This document shows, one piece after another, positions 36,481 through 44,755 of a stretch of 64,000 bases of DNA. Source of the DNA: Merismopedia glauca CCAP 1448/3 (GTDB lineage Bacteria > Cyanobacteriota > Cyanobacteriia > Cyanobacteriales > CCAP-1448); NCBI RefSeq assembly GCF_003003775.1, contig NZ_PVWJ01000006.1:1-64000 (forward strand), read 5' to 3'. The notes beneath the pieces were generated by a model. The model searched no databases and had not been told where the DNA came from. It saw nothing but the letters and a program-made list of their open reading frames with translations. The position numbers and the translations under genes are program-made. Position 1 is the stretch's first letter. Every line of letters begins with the position of its first letter.

Positions 36481-37020
36481 ATGCAAAATTTATTGAGAAT
36501 TGTAGTTGCAGGTCCAGTAGGTGCTGGCAAAAGTACCTTTATCCGTACCATCAGTGAAATAGAAGTTGTCGATACCGATCGCAAAGCTACAGATGAAACT
36601 GCCGACATGAAAGCTAATACTACTGTAGCAATGGATTTTGGTCGCATTACCCTGGGAGATGATATGTGGCTGCAATTATATGGCACTCCAGGACAGTCTA
36701 GATTTGACTTTATGTGGGATTTACTAATTCGTAAAGCCCACGGCTATATTTTGCTAGTACCAGCCCACTTACCAGGACATATGCGCGCCGCCAGAAGTAT
36801 TCGAGCCTTCATGCGTCAACGTACAGATGTCCCTATGATTATTGGGATTACTCATAGCGATCATCCTCACTCTTGGGATTTAGAAGATATCCAAATGGTT
36901 TTGGGTGATAACGAACAGAGTTGTCCTTATCTGAAATTAAACCCAAACGATCGCGTAGAAGTAGCACACTCTTTGCTGGCTCTAGTAGAACAATTAATGC
37001 CCACTGCTGTAGCAACTTAA
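36481..37020 (+). CDS. Small Ras-like GTPase (COG2229 type)
   Basis: The 179-residue protein has P-loop GPVGAGKSTFIRTIS, a switch I threonine in NTTVAMDFGRI, a DxxG-like switch II YGTPGQSRFDFM (G3 reads YGTPG, with no Asp), and a G4-like ITHSDHP in place of NKxD. This matches the bacterial MglA/COG2229 predicted GTPases, which lack canonical G4. It probably cycles with a roadblock-type regulator, not seen nearby, and is preceded by a DUF4388 gene. The stop overlaps the convergent asparaginase gene by 4 bp. The start ATG at 36481 is the first in frame. Confidence 0.88.
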   Translation: MQNLLRIVVAGPVGAGKSTFIRTISEIEVVDTDRKATDETADMKANTTVAMDFGRITLGDDMWLQLYGTPGQSRFDFMWDLLIRKAHGYILLVPAHLPGHMRAARSIRAFMRQRTDVPMIIGITHSDHPHSWDLEDIQMVLGDNEQSCPYLKLNPNDRVEVAHSLLALVEQLMPTAVAT

Positions 37021-37940
37021 TCAGAACCTATTAAAGTTCCGTCATTCCACTCTAGAGTGTCTCCTGTTCGGTCCCCATTATGGTAAGCAGCTAGTAAGAT
37101 ATCGCTAGTTTTACCCCAAGCTATTTTGCCGGTGGTATCAATCCCAATGGCTCCGAAATCTCGCTGGCGTTGCTTAGCTTCAGTCAGCGATCGCTCAAAT
37201 GCTGCCAGTAATGACATCCCATCGGTGACTCGGATCGCAATCCGCGCTGCCAGACACTCATCAATAATATCTTCTCCGATGCCCGTACAACTGACGGCAG
37301 CCTGTTCGTTGGCATAGTTTCCGGCTGGAGTTGCCGAATCGCTGACTCGACCGATCCGCTCAAAACCTTTACCACCAGTAGATGTAGCTGCTGCTAGCTG
37401 TCCTTGACTATCTAAAGCTACAACTCCAATGGTGCCTCTACCATCAGATGGGGCTACCACTCTAGCGGCGGTGTTAGTAAAATTACCTTGGCGCTCCTGA
37501 AGCCACTCTTGCAAGCGTAATTCAGTTAACGGGTTATAGCTAGGGATTTGCAATTCCCTCAATAGTTCCATCGCGCCATAGTCTGATAACACCCGATCTG
37601 GAGAACCTTGGAGAAATTTAGCGAGATCGATCGGGTGTTGGACTCGCGAGACGTTAATTACCCCACTAAAGCGCTGCGCCACTCCATCCATCAAAGCCGC
37701 ACTCATCCGAATTTGCCCGTCTGACTGCAAAACAGAACCTGTACCAGCATTGAAGCGAGGATCGTCTTCTAGAAGCTGACACCCTTCAATAACAGCTTCT
37801 GTCGCCCTACATCCATCTACCAGCAATGGATATACGCGATTGATGACCTGAAACAGTGACTGGCGGACAGTTTGGATACCTCCCTTATCTTCCAGCGAAC
37901 CACCAGCGCCACCGTGAATTATTAGTTTGGGTTTGACCAT
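37017..37940 (-). CDS. Isoaspartyl peptidase / type-III L-asparaginase (Ntn hydrolase)
   Basis: The 307-residue precursor should autocleave before the threonine in GRGTIGVVALD near residue 168 to give alpha and beta chains. Conserved motifs are IIHGGAGGSLED at the N-terminus, AGTGSVLQSDGQ, and GRVSDSATPAGNYANEQAAVSCTG with the TGIGE substrate-binding segment. Activity is hydrolysis of isoaspartyl dipeptides and asparagine, for protein repair turnover or cyanophycin-dipeptide (beta-Asp-Arg) use in cyanobacteria. It converges on the GTPase gene with a 4-bp overlap. The start ATG at 37940 precedes VKPKLIIHGG. Confidence 0.93.
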   Translation of the reverse strand: MVKPKLIIHGGAGGSLEDKGGIQTVRQSLFQVINRVYPLLVDGCRATEAVIEGCQLLEDDPRFNAGTGSVLQSDGQIRMSAALMDGVAQRFSGVINVSRVQHPIDLAKFLQGSPDRVLSDYGAMELLRELQIPSYNPLTELRLQEWLQERQGNFTNTAARVVAPSDGRGTIGVVALDSQGQLAAATSTGGKGFERIGRVSDSATPAGNYANEQAAVSCTGIGEDIIDECLAARIAIRVTDGMSLLAAFERSLTEAKQRQRDFGAIGIDTTGKIAWGKTSDILLAAYHNGDRTGDTLEWNDGTLIGSD

Positions 37941-37984
37941 TATGTAGAACTTTTCCTTTTACCACCAAACTAATAAGATATAGC

Positions 37985-38094
37985 AAAAGTCAGAAGTCAG
38001 TCGTAGAGACGTAGCAGTGCTACGTCTGTACAGAAGTCAGAAGTTAAAACCAGTTGCTTCAATGGTTCCAGTCTTCTAGAGTGTCCTAACCTTG
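37985..38094 (+). repeat. Composite GAAGTCA/palindrome repeat (copy A)
   Basis: An AAAAGTCAGAAGTCAG arm is followed by a palindrome with arms GTAGAGACGTA and TACGTCTGTAC (38003-38031), then GTACAGAAGTCAGAAGTTAA and a conserved segment ending GTGTCCTAACC. The right arm of about 65 bp is shared almost exactly with 52140-52207, while the palindrome in the middle differs. Confidence 0.8.
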
Positions 38095-38174
38095 ATGCAT
38101 ACTGCTATATCATCAGAAAATCTCGGTAGTTCTAGAAACTGGGTGACTCTGCCTACCGCAGATGGCGCTAACAA

Positions 38175-38390
38175 TTATCTAACGATGGGTTCTGCTGTCC
38201 AACCCTTTCTGAGCAAAGCTAGGAATGTGGCATATCCTTTAGAAAAACCGACTGGATCTGGTAAAAAGTATTGGGGAAATTCTTCATAAGGACGCCACGG
38301 TTCTGAGGGTTTATGACGCAAGTGCAAAGCGCAATCCGTTGTCCCTTGAGGCTTCCAAATCATTTGACCTGTGGTTGATATTTGAGCCAT
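38175..38390 (-). CDS. Hypothetical 71-residue protein
   Basis: The protein reads MAQISTTGQMIWKPQGTTDC and then HLRHKPSEPWRPYEEFPQYF. The upstream AGGAGACAGTT gives a strong ribosome binding site at the right distance, which supports this strand over the overlapping plus-strand frame at 38092. No family was recognised; the aromatic, proline-rich composition suggests a conserved small cyanobacterial protein. It is probably a single-gene unit. Confidence 0.6.
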   Translation of the reverse strand: MAQISTTGQMIWKPQGTTDCALHLRHKPSEPWRPYEEFPQYFLPDPVGFSKGYATFLALLRKGWTAEPIVR

Positions 38391-38572
38391 AACTGTCTCC
38401 TAATAGTGACTAATGAGGATGAATCACTCCAGATTTTGACAGTTTGACTGTAAAAATCTGTAAATCTAGATACTAGACTATAGACATATACGTCAACTTG
38501 GTGTATATGTTACTCTAAATTAGCACAGCGATCGCTAAAACCACATTAGCTGAGTGGATAAATAGGTCGTAT

Positions 38573-39232
38573 CTAAGGAAGTAAATCTTCCATAGCGGCT
38601 CCTACCACCCGATAGACAGGATCTGCTCTTAGTTGGATGAGTGCTTCTTTAGCTTCAGGTTCGTCGAAACGTGGGAGAGCGTAGGCGACTTTAACTCTAA
38701 TTCGCTCAGACGGGGAGTTTTTTAAAGCTAAAAGTGGGCATAGAGCAGCCTGATGCTGACGAGATCCAGCTAGAGTACCTAAAGCATCGATAGCGGCTTC
38801 TTGCACGCTCATATCTTCTGCGGCTAAAGCACAAAGACAAACTTCTAATAATTCTTCAGCACACTCTAAATCTACTAAGGCACCTAAGATACTAACCCGC
38901 ACTAACCAGTGTTCGTCTCGGATAAAGGTTTTTACCAAGTGAGAAGCTGAAATTTGACCGAATAGAGAGAGAGAATTGGCAGCTTGCGATCGCACATTAG
39001 GGGTATTATCAAATTTCATCAAGTCTAATAGGGCTGCAAACGAATCCGATGTCTGTTGTTTCCCTAACCCCATAGCCACAAAGGTTCGTACCAAAAATTC
39101 TTCATCCCGAATATGTTGCTTCAAGATGGGAACTGCCACTTCTGAAGGATAATCTTTGAGAGCCGCGATCGCTTTGAGACGGTATTGGAAATCTGGATTT
39201 AGCAGATTAGCTTGAATTTGATGGAGTTCCAT
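38573..39232 (-). CDS. HEAT-repeat protein
   Basis: The 219-residue protein is an array of about six HEAT/EZ-HEAT repeats (YRLKAIAALKDYPSEVAVPI, then VRTFVAMGLG, VRSQAANSLSLFGQ, VRVSILGALVD, VQEAAIDALGTLAG, RVKVAYALPRFDEP). In cyanobacteria such proteins include phycobilin lyases (CpcE/F type) and the degradation factor NblB. Which role applies cannot be decided, since no lyase-specific motif or phycobilisome gene is near. It diverges from the 39274 gene with a 41-bp gap. Confidence 0.75.
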   Translation of the reverse strand: MELHQIQANLLNPDFQYRLKAIAALKDYPSEVAVPILKQHIRDEEFLVRTFVAMGLGKQQTSDSFAALLDLMKFDNTPNVRSQAANSLSLFGQISASHLVKTFIRDEHWLVRVSILGALVDLECAEELLEVCLCALAAEDMSVQEAAIDALGTLAGSRQHQAALCPLLALKNSPSERIRVKVAYALPRFDEPEAKEALIQLRADPVYRVVGAAMEDLLP

Positions 39233-39273
39233 AATCGGTCGAATATTCTCAATAAAACTTAATAATAAACACC

Positions 39274-39756
39274 ATGTTAGAACACCGGATGTTGCTCTCT
39301 CACAACTTTAATGTTTATCCAGAAACGATTCCTCCTCTCAGCACCGAAGAGTTTGCTTTAACGTTCGTTGAAGGTTTGCGGGAATATACCAAAATTAAAT
39401 GTCGCAAGGTAGATCATCCCCATTGGATGGCAGAAATTATCTTTAGCAGGGATGATTTTTCACCCCAGCAGGTAGGGGAATTGTGCGCTCAAGCACTGGT
39501 TAAAAAGCGCCAGGAACAGGGAGTAGAAACCGACGCGGAGACTGGAATTATGTATGAAATCCTGATTTTAGGTGGCGTTAAAACCACTCCCGCTACCAGT
39601 AATGCACCAGATGCTCTCCAACCTGGAAATTGGGGTGTAGATGTCGTGGAAACCGCCTCTGGAGCCGATTTTTTGCAGGTGATCGCTTGGGAAAACACTA
39701 TTACCCAGCATCCTCCCGAAAATATCTTTAAAGTGGAACTAAAACCTAAAAATTAG
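39274..39756 (+). CDS. Hypothetical 160-residue protein
   Basis: The soluble protein reads MLEHRMLLSHNFNVYPETIP, with no signal or membrane helix, and has an alpha-beta layout (MAEIIFSRDDFSPQQVGELC, GIMYEILILGG, NWGVDVVETASGADFLQVIA). No family was recognised. It is divergent from the HEAT-repeat gene with only 41 bp between the starts, so the two promoters overlap and may be co-regulated. A palindromic hairpin lies 48 bp beyond the stop. Confidence 0.6.
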   Translation: MLEHRMLLSHNFNVYPETIPPLSTEEFALTFVEGLREYTKIKCRKVDHPHWMAEIIFSRDDFSPQQVGELCAQALVKKRQEQGVETDAETGIMYEILILGGVKTTPATSNAPDALQPGNWGVDVVETASGADFLQVIAWENTITQHPPENIFKVELKPKN

Positions 39757-39803
39757 CCATAAAACCGCTCTAGGTGCGATAAATGACTATGACTATATTT
39801 ATA

Positions 39804-39828
39804 GTAGGGTGGGCATTGCCCACCCTAC
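39804..39828. repeat. Perfect GTAGGGT...ACCCTAC palindrome
   Basis: The two 12-bp arms GTAGGGTGGGCA and TGCCCACCCTAC are separated by one base. The same palindrome is at 47521-47545 (one-base variant arms) and a decayed copy is at 3320-3344. It lies between convergent genes and could act as a bidirectional transcript end, though no T-run follows. Confidence 0.85.
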
Positions 39829-39886
39829 CAATGGTGTTTCTGCGTAATGGACTGATAAACTGTTAGTTACTGGCAAAAATCTGATT

Positions 39887-41815
39887 TTAAGAGCTAGGAA
39901 GACCGTTAGCAATTTTGCTATTGAGAATCAATTCTCCTTGGACTGGTAGATGCAAGCTGTTGATGGGTGCTGGTGGTAGGCTAGATTGTACGCGATGCAT
40001 AACATTGGGAGTATAGACCGAACTCAGGAGTACATCTAGCAAATCCGCTTGTCTGGCTTGAGCGATCGCCCTATGGGTAACTAAATCTCCTACATTCAGA
40101 ATAATCCGGTCTTGTTGGTCAAAAATAACCCGATTAACTGGTCTTCCCAAGGCGTACTTGATTCTGCGTTCTTCAATGGCTTGGGCTGTGCGTTCTGTAT
40201 ACTGAGTGAATTTCTCTTTCAGGTTCTCCCAGAAGGTATTGGCTTGTTCTTGGAGTTCTACCGCACCTTGTTGAAAGCGATCGCCTGTTTGTGCGAGACT
40301 TTGGTTAGCATTTTGGCGGAAGGCTAGATCGGGAGTTAATCCCACTGCATCTAGCAGTAGAGCCTGTTTACCGCTATTACGCACCCGATCAACCAGATTT
40401 TGGGTCACAATTTGTCCGCTAACGGCGATCGCAGACCCATTTTCTGACCAAATAGTTCGATGAACCCGCCGACCAATAGTTTGATCTAGCATTAAGTTAG
40501 CCAGTAAATTATCAGCCGCGCGACTCAGTTCGTTGGTGACGCTTCCACCTGCTGCGCGAAATAGTTGGTCAAGTGCCCCTTTTTCCTGAGCTAACTCTGT
40601 CATGTAAAAAGTGACTTGTTGTCCTTCTAGGGCGATTAGTTTACCATCAGGAGCCACCACATTGCGATCGACTATTTTGCCAATAATTAAAGCTTTTTGC
40701 TCGTTAGGCTCGACAATGGCATCAGTCAATCCGGCGGTGGTAGAACGGACGAATTGACTCAGTTTAGCGCCTGTGTAACCAGTGGTAGATTCCAGACGGT
40801 TAGTGACAATTGCCGCAATTTCTGCCAGCTTTTCGCTAGTTACATTAGTTGTTTCTAGAAGTTTCGCATTGGCTCCTACTGTTAGATCGCCCCCAGTAGC
40901 TCTATACAATCGATCTAGCGCATCAAATCGTTCTGCTAAGTCGGCTATAGCAGGGGTAATCAGGCTACCTTGCTCAGCAATGATGATGCCCTCAGAAGTA
41001 ATCACTTCTTGCTTCGCAGTTTTACCGATTACTAACATTTTTTGAGCCTTGGGATCGACTAGGGTGTTAGTAATTGAAGTGGCTGCTATTCTGGCTGCGG
41101 CTTCCAATTTTTGACGGCTCAGAGCCGCAGTTCGCTGTAATCTTTGATTAGCTGTAGCTGCGGTTTCTTGTAACTTTTCACCAGCAGTTTCTGAGGCTGC
41201 TTGTAATTGTTCTCTAGTGGTTTGAGCCGCCGTTTCTAATTTCTGACCAGCTAGATCGGAAGTCTCTTGAATCTTGTCTCCAGCACTTTGAATTGCCCCT
41301 TTAATGCCGCCTGTTTGCTCTTCCATTAACTGGGCAGTCTCAACTGGAACGAAAGCCACGTCTTCGCCAATTTTCAGGGCTTGAGGAGCAGGAACAAAGG
41401 AACGACCAGAATAAGCATCGGCGAATAACCCACCTGATGCTTCATATCCTTCAACTCTACCGCTAGATTCGTCGAAGTAAAGATCGACCATTGTTCCCAA
41501 ATCCCGACCATTAATGGTCATGATGCGAGTCCCTTTTAAAACATTATCAATTCTGATTAGTTCTTGGATTTTGGGAGTTTCGGAAGTGCTGACGATATTA
41601 TTTCTAGAAGGAACAACTACAGCGCTCATCCCAATTGCCTGAATGCTTTCAAAAGGAATAACTTTGGCACTATGAAATAAGCCGCCTTCATCTACTAGGA
41701 AACCCAGCAATCTATTGCTATCTTGGTCGAAAATTAGATCTTTAATTCTTGTAATTCTCTCACCCGTATCGTAACTAACTACGAGTCTACCGATTAGATC
41801 GCTACCTTTAAGCAT
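39887..41815 (-). CDS. PRC-barrel protein with amphipathic helix repeats
   Basis: With the start at 41815 (MLKGSDLIGRLVVSYDTGER) the protein has 642 residues; the frame is open 18 codons upstream but overlaps the preceding gene. Two PRC-barrel domains come first (residues about 1-75, and 85-160 with GTRIMTINGRDLGTMVDLYF). Next is a helical stretch of 11-mer-like repeats (QETSDLAGQKLETAAQTTRE, QETAATANQRLQRTAALSRQ). Four repeats follow around IGKxxxxxVxxxDGxxIAxxGQ (AKQEVITSEGIIIAEQGSLI, VDRNVVAPDGKLIALEGQQV and two weaker). The function is unknown; PRC-barrels bind other proteins or RNA. Confidence 0.78.
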   Translation of the reverse strand: MLKGSDLIGRLVVSYDTGERITRIKDLIFDQDSNRLLGFLVDEGGLFHSAKVIPFESIQAIGMSAVVVPSRNNIVSTSETPKIQELIRIDNVLKGTRIMTINGRDLGTMVDLYFDESSGRVEGYEASGGLFADAYSGRSFVPAPQALKIGEDVAFVPVETAQLMEEQTGGIKGAIQSAGDKIQETSDLAGQKLETAAQTTREQLQAASETAGEKLQETAATANQRLQRTAALSRQKLEAAARIAATSITNTLVDPKAQKMLVIGKTAKQEVITSEGIIIAEQGSLITPAIADLAERFDALDRLYRATGGDLTVGANAKLLETTNVTSEKLAEIAAIVTNRLESTTGYTGAKLSQFVRSTTAGLTDAIVEPNEQKALIIGKIVDRNVVAPDGKLIALEGQQVTFYMTELAQEKGALDQLFRAAGGSVTNELSRAADNLLANLMLDQTIGRRVHRTIWSENGSAIAVSGQIVTQNLVDRVRNSGKQALLLDAVGLTPDLAFRQNANQSLAQTGDRFQQGAVELQEQANTFWENLKEKFTQYTERTAQAIEERRIKYALGRPVNRVIFDQQDRIILNVGDLVTHRAIAQARQADLLDVLLSSVYTPNVMHRVQSSLPPAPINSLHLPVQGELILNSKIANGLPSS

Positions 41816-41831
41816 ATTTTTACCTAAATTT

Positions 41832-42053
41832 CTAGAAAATGATATTTTTATTGACAGTTTGTTTGGCACTTTCTAGCAATAATCTTTCCTTCTGCGAAGA
41901 ATCTGGTGGGAAGATATTTCTAAATTCTTTTTCTAGCCATTGAGGATGTACGAATCGATAGTAGTATAGTAGACCGCCAGTCAATATTAAAAAGCTTAAT
42001 AGTAAGGATACTGTAGGGATACTGTTAGATTTTTTGCCTACTAATCTTGGCAT
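41832..42053 (-). CDS. Hypothetical 73-residue single-helix membrane protein
   Basis: A short basic N-terminus (MPRLVGKKSNSIPT) is followed by a helix (VSLLLSFLILTGGLLYYYRF) and a polar C-terminus. GAAGGAGAACGATA before the ATG is a strong ribosome binding site. The stop is 16 bp before the start of the PRC-barrel gene, so the two are probably translated from one transcript. No family was recognised. Confidence 0.7.
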   Translation of the reverse strand: MPRLVGKKSNSIPTVSLLLSFLILTGGLLYYYRFVHPQWLEKEFRNIFPPDSSQKERLLLESAKQTVNKNIIF

Positions 42054-42367
42054 TATCGTTCTCCTTCTTTGATTTAATTTAAGGTCATTGACAGTTAATT
42101 TTAGTAGGCAAAATAATTCAATTCAGAGAGTAGAAATCAAGCTAATGGATTATTTGCTAATAGAATCTTGCTGCTTCTGCACGACAAATTTCTGATTACT
42201 AATAGTTGTAACCTAGAATCTAGTTGAGAAGCCACTTCAAAGTGATAGAATGCCAAGTCTATCTTCCGAAAGATCTATTGTTTAGAACAACTATTCTAGA
42301 GATAGATACTTCCCTATATCTCAAGGTTTTTATGGGTTTATAAGTTATGAATAATTCTGACAATAGA

Positions 42368-42404
42368 CAAAAAATCGCCTCAGATGCAGCCATAATCTGA
42401 AGCG
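42368..42404 (-). terminator. Rho-independent terminator after ado
   Basis: On the minus strand the arms CGCTTCAGAT and ATCTGAGGCG form a stem with one mismatch, followed by ATTTTTTG. It lies 47-83 bp beyond the stop of ado and marks the end of its transcript. The rest of the 42054-42450 spacer is AT-rich leader for the 42053 gene. Confidence 0.85.
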
Positions 42405-42450
42405 ATCGCTATCTATAATTTAAAATCTAATAGTCTTGAACCTAATCTAA

Positions 42451-43146
42451 TTAAGCTGCACTCAAGCCTAAAGCAGACATACGCATAATATCGCGGGTGT
42501 TGAATCCAATATTGCTCAAGGCTTCACCGTAAGCAATCATGAAGTCTTCTACCATTGCGTCACGTTCCATACCCAACACGCGAGCATCATTTTCGACTTG
42601 GTTGAGCATTTTCCAAACTAAAGGTAAGTTTTGGCGGTTGGCTGCTTCCATTTCCGCTTTAGACTCTTCAAAATGCTCGTGAAGCCAAACTTCCCCAAAA
42701 TTCAGGTGGGTGTACTCATCTTTGACTACCCCTTCAGTAATTTTCCGAGCGAAGGGATCTGCCATTGGGATATAGATATGATAGGCAGAGATGGCAAAAC
42801 ATTCAATAATCAAAGATTGAATGACTAAACAGGTGACTAATTTTCCTTCTGCGGCGGCGGTTTGGAAGTTTTGGTGTAGTTCAGAGAAAAACTTGACTGC
42901 AAATTCCATATCTGGAGTTACCGCCAAGTTACGAGCGCAAGCTTCAAATCCCTTTTTGTGGCGGCTTTCCATTTTGGATAAGCGGATCAATTCCTCTTTC
43001 TGGTCTGGTAAGATTTCTCCTAGCTGGATGTAGTTGTCTTGGGCTTCTCGTTCGCCTTCAATGACGATCGCATTAATTCGACTGTAGGCATCTTTGTAAG
43101 TTTCACTTTTATAATCGAGTTCTGGGGTGGCTGCAATAGACGGCAT
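42451..43146 (-). CDS. ado: Aldehyde-deformylating oxygenase (ADO)
   Basis: The 231-residue ferritin-like di-iron enzyme converts fatty aldehydes to alkanes plus formate, the final step of cyanobacterial hydrocarbon synthesis. The iron ligands are visible in [39 protein letters not shown] and [16 protein letters not shown]. Length and C-terminus ([14 protein letters not shown]) match the family. In most cyanobacteria the acyl-ACP reductase gene (aar) lies close downstream on the same strand. Here a terminator follows ado at 42368 and the next genes are unrelated, so aar is elsewhere. The start is ATG 43146. Confidence 0.96.
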   Translation of the reverse strand: MPSIAATPELDYKSETYKDAYSRINAIVIEGEREAQDNYIQLGEILPDQKEELIRLSKMESRHKKGFEACARNLAVTPDMEFAVKFFSELHQNFQTAAAEGKLVTCLVIQSLIIECFAISAYHIYIPMADPFARKITEGVVKDEYTHLNFGEVWLHEHFEESKAEMEAANRQNLPLVWKMLNQVENDARVLGMERDAMVEDFMIAYGEALSNIGFNTRDIMRMSALGLSAA

Positions 43147-43339
43147 AATTGCTAATATCTCCTGTGGCTCAATAGCACTAAACTAAAACTAATTTCCCTT
43201 GTAGATAGGGTTTCGGTCAGATCGGGCGAGTTGGACTTACTTAGTGTCTTAGTTCAACCTTAACGCTGATAGCCATACATTGACCATCTTTAAACAATAT
43301 CTGATTCAATCTAAGAAACATAGGGAGAAAAACTTATCA

Positions 43340-44188
43340 ATGTCCGAGAGCGATCGCTATAATTATCCCTTTAACTGGTCAGCCATGTTGCGTCTGGGCA
43401 TACTGTTGGCTGGTGCTGGTCTAATTTTACTACCTCTGGGCATCGTGTTTCTGACTTCTTTGACACCAGCAGGTGCGGTTTCTCTGGGAATCGCCAATTC
43501 TCTCATCCCCTCAGCCTGGACAACGGAAAATTACCAAAAAGCTTGGCAAATGGGCAAGTTTTGGCTGGCTTTTGCTAATTCTACATTGGTTGCTTTAGCT
43601 GTTACGGCTACTCAAATCTTCACCTCTGCATTAGCTGGATATGCTTTAGCTAGACTCAAATTTAAAGGTAGACAAGCGATATTATTAATCATAATAGCTA
43701 CCTTAGTTATCCCTTTTCAAATGTTAGTTATTCCCATCTTTTTAGTTTTAAAATGGGGACACTTAATCAACACTTATGGCGCTTTGATTTTACCAACAGC
43801 CGCCAATGGATTGGGGATTTTTCTGATGCGTCAATATTTCCAAACTATTCCTATCGAAATCGAAGAAGCCGCCGCCATTGATGGAGCAAATCGCTGGCAA
43901 ATATTGTGGGAATTAATGTTACCTTTATCCCGTCCAGCTTTAGTTACGTTATTTTTATTTACTTTTATTGGTGAGTGGAACGATCTATTTAAGCCATTAG
44001 TATTCACGACTAAACCTTCTCTCCGCACTGTTCAATTAGCCTTAGCAGACTTTCAAGAACAGTTTACTAATAATTGGCCCTTACTTATGGCAGCAGTGAC
44101 GATCGCTACTGTTCCAGTAGTGCTAATTTTCTTGGTGGGACAAAAGCAATTTATTAGGGGAATTGCAACAACTGGGGTTAAAAATTAG
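43340..44188 (+). CDS. Carbohydrate ABC transporter permease, MalG/UgpE type
   Basis: With the ATG at 43340 this is a 282-residue inner-membrane permease with six helices. The EAA coupling loop reads EEAAAIDGANRWQILWELML. The family's NTYGALILPTAANGLGIFLM and LVTLFLFTFIGEWNDLFKPL segments are clear. Like 17688-18551 it has no MalF-type partner, binding protein or ATPase next to it. The two permeases are clearly related, but the loops differ enough to indicate different transporters. The upstream AGGGAG is a possible ribosome binding site; a TTG at 43280 is a weaker start. Confidence 0.88.
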   Translation: MSESDRYNYPFNWSAMLRLGILLAGAGLILLPLGIVFLTSLTPAGAVSLGIANSLIPSAWTTENYQKAWQMGKFWLAFANSTLVALAVTATQIFTSALAGYALARLKFKGRQAILLIIIATLVIPFQMLVIPIFLVLKWGHLINTYGALILPTAANGLGIFLMRQYFQTIPIEIEEAAAIDGANRWQILWELMLPLSRPALVTLFLFTFIGEWNDLFKPLVFTTKPSLRTVQLALADFQEQFTNNWPLLMAAVTIATVPVVLIFLVGQKQFIRGIATTGVKN

Positions 44189-44250
44189 TCAAAAATGGGC
44201 AGAGCAAAGGGTTTGATACCTGTGTTACAAACATCAAAATTAGACGCTGA

Positions 44251-44318
44251 TTATACCAATTCCAGAAAGTCATGCTACACCCCAATGTGTAGCCCAATAA
44301 AATAAAAATGGTATTATA
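44251..44318 (+). mobile_element. TATACCAATTC/AAAATGGTA MITE-like element, short copy
   Basis: TTATACCAATTC at the left and AAAATGGTATTATA at the right form imperfect inverted ends. The interior GCTACAC...GTGTAGC makes a hairpin. A longer copy carrying an inserted palindrome is at 44629-44732. The two lie in direct orientation on either side of the small gene at 44370-44621. Confidence 0.7.
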
Positions 44319-44369
44319 CGCTGACCACGAAGACACGAATAACAAGCAGAGAAAGCTATTTCTAAATAG

Positions 44370-44621
44370 ATGCAAAAAATAGGTTTAATCGCAATTTGGA
44401 TATCTTTTGGATTGTGGGGTGTGGTGGGAATTGTATCTATTTCATCTCTGAGTATTTCTCAAAAAGCGATCTCAATTCCGATACTTCTATTGGTTTCAGA
44501 AATTGCTTTTTGGTTGGGCGTAGTTCTGGTGGGAAAAACTGTTGCCGATCACTATCGCGAACAATTAAATCCACGTCGATTGTGGGTGGTAATTAAGATG
44601 TTTTGGCAGCGTTGGTTTTAG
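44370..44621 (+). CDS. Transporter suffix-domain small membrane protein
   Basis: The 83-residue protein has two helices (IGLIAIWISFGLWGVVGIVS and ILLLVSEIAFWLGVVLVG) and a basic tail TVADHYREQLNPRRLWVVIK. This pattern, ending YR--LNPR, matches the transporter suffix domain, found as a stand-alone protein or attached to transporters. It may stabilise or regulate a membrane transporter. The nearest is the permease ending at 44188. It is flanked by two copies of one MITE-like element. Confidence 0.65.
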   Translation: MQKIGLIAIWISFGLWGVVGIVSISSLSISQKAISIPILLLVSEIAFWLGVVLVGKTVADHYREQLNPRRLWVVIKMFWQRWF

Positions 44622-44628
44622 CTTGAAT

Positions 44629-44732
44629 TTATACCAATTCTTGAAATTCACGCTACAGATCCAAACGTAGAGACGTTGCAATGCAACGTCTCTACACACC
44701 AATTATGTAGCCCAACAAAATTAAAATGGTAC
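44629..44732 (+). mobile_element. MITE-like element with nested GTAGAGACGT palindrome
   Basis: The ends match those at 44251-44318 (TTATACCAATTC; AAAATGGTA). The hairpin arms GCTACA and TGTAGC are split by a perfect palindrome with arms GTAGAGACGTTGCA and TGCAACGTCTCTAC at 44667-44695. The palindrome therefore inserted into an older element. Confidence 0.78.
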
Positions 44733-44755
44733 GCTCAATGTTGGATTATGCTAAA

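Noticed and set aside
38092-38289. 65-codon plus-strand frame
   Set aside because: It is antisense to the 71-residue minus-strand gene, which has the better start signal (AGGAGACAGTT) and more natural composition.
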